Shown: piece after piece, positions 63,907-64,000 of the stretch
Position numbering within the stretch: the first letter of the stretch is position 1
Layout of the letters: every line of letters starts with the position of its first letter
NCBI RefSeq assembly: GCF_013284055.1
Contig: NZ_CP054143.1
Span: 3,224,001-3,288,000 of the forward strand
Length of the DNA: 64,000 bases
DNA from: Deefgea piscis
GTDB lineage: Bacteria > Pseudomonadota > Gammaproteobacteria > Burkholderiales > Chitinibacteraceae
Direction of reading: 5' to 3'
Program-made: the position numbers and the translations under genes
The notes under the pieces: model-generated
Database searches by the model: none
Told to the model about the DNA's origin: nothing
Seen by the model: the letters and a program-made list of their open reading frames with translations, nothing else

Positions 63907-64000
63907 TTACTGCGCGAGGCGCAAAGGTTCGATCAAAATATTGCGCGTGTCGGTCACGCCATCGCGCTGTTTTAAATCATAAAAATCACGCTCTGCGGTG
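63907..64000 (-). CDS. Predicted lipoprotein, tandem paralog 2, C-terminal end only
   Basis: Only the last 30 codons lie in the window (stop TAA at 63909-63907). TAERDFYDLKQRDGVTDTRN, then ILIEPLRLAQ aligns with the C-terminus of the next protein ([15 protein letters not shown]...[10 protein letters not shown]), so the two are tandem paralogs. AAGGAG of paralog 1 lies within or just after this stop. Confidence 0.7.
   Translation of the reverse strand, partial: TAERDFYDLKQRDGVTDTRNILIEPLRLAQ

Overview
The window reads as chromosomal DNA of a betaproteobacterium, most likely of the Neisseriales and close to Chitinibacteraceae. This is judged from conserved gene order (tsaE-amiC-mutL-miaA; exbB-exbD-lpxK-kdsB-adk), protein similarity and moderate base composition. 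No rRNA, tRNA, CRISPR array, prophage or complete insertion sequence was seen.

Layout. 1-4.5 kb: start of a POT peptide transporter, a divergent PxpA/LamB-YcsF protein, and a coupled pair of an HD-GYP protein and a hybrid PAS histidine kinase. 4.5-11.7 kb: housekeeping run queG / tsaE-amiC / receiver / mutL / miaA, then a PEP-CTERM exported protein. 12-18.7 kb: a crotonase, adk, a MAPEG protein, kdsB, trm112, lpxK, exbD and exbB. An ankyrin gene embedded in repeats sits between lpxK and exbD. 19-20.5 kb: an AzgA-type purine permease. 20.7-32.3 kb: a hexuronate catabolism locus. It holds a TRAP transporter (dctPQM), uxaC, an SDR-type fructuronate reductase, uxuA, kdgK, a GH31 glycosidase and a divergent FadR/GntR regulator with a candidate operator. 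Together these take up glucuronate (or a related hexuronate) and carry it to 2-keto-3-deoxy-6-phosphogluconate; the aldolase is not in the window.

32.4-38.8 kb: the most striking region, a RADAR-type anti-phage operon. It encodes RdrA (AAA-like ATPase), RdrB (large adenosine deaminase with all zinc and catalytic motifs) and a two-helix SLATT membrane protein (the RdrD type). A fourth gene for a small exported protein of unknown family follows in the same direction.

39-46.6 kb: xseA, a LysE exporter, a GNAT acetyltransferase, a cysteine-synthase-fold PLP enzyme, a REC-EAL protein and PLD-type phosphatidylserine synthase. 46.9-53.2 kb: a tightly packed seven-gene operon: ABC ATPase, FtsX/MacB-like permease, small membrane protein, LolA-like protein, beta-barrel-like protein, LytS-type kinase and LytTR regulator. 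It looks like a self-regulated envelope export or lipoprotein-handling system. 53.6-59.9 kb: a YdjM-like hydrolase, a CPBP protease, a chemotaxis receptor, a membrane-anchored thioredoxin-fold protein and an alanine:sodium symporter. 60.5-64 kb: an AT-rich stand-alone P-loop ATPase (resembling the Sll1717 family), nrdB, and two tandem paralogous lipoproteins, the second cut by the window edge.

Intergenic regions are rich in small repeats. These include seven or so copies of a roughly 49-bp hairpin bounded by GGGTAT/ATACCC, GTAGGGTGG-type palindromes, a 27-bp perfect inverted repeat around the ankyrin gene, and two copies of a 150-bp element sharing a 25-nt identical core.
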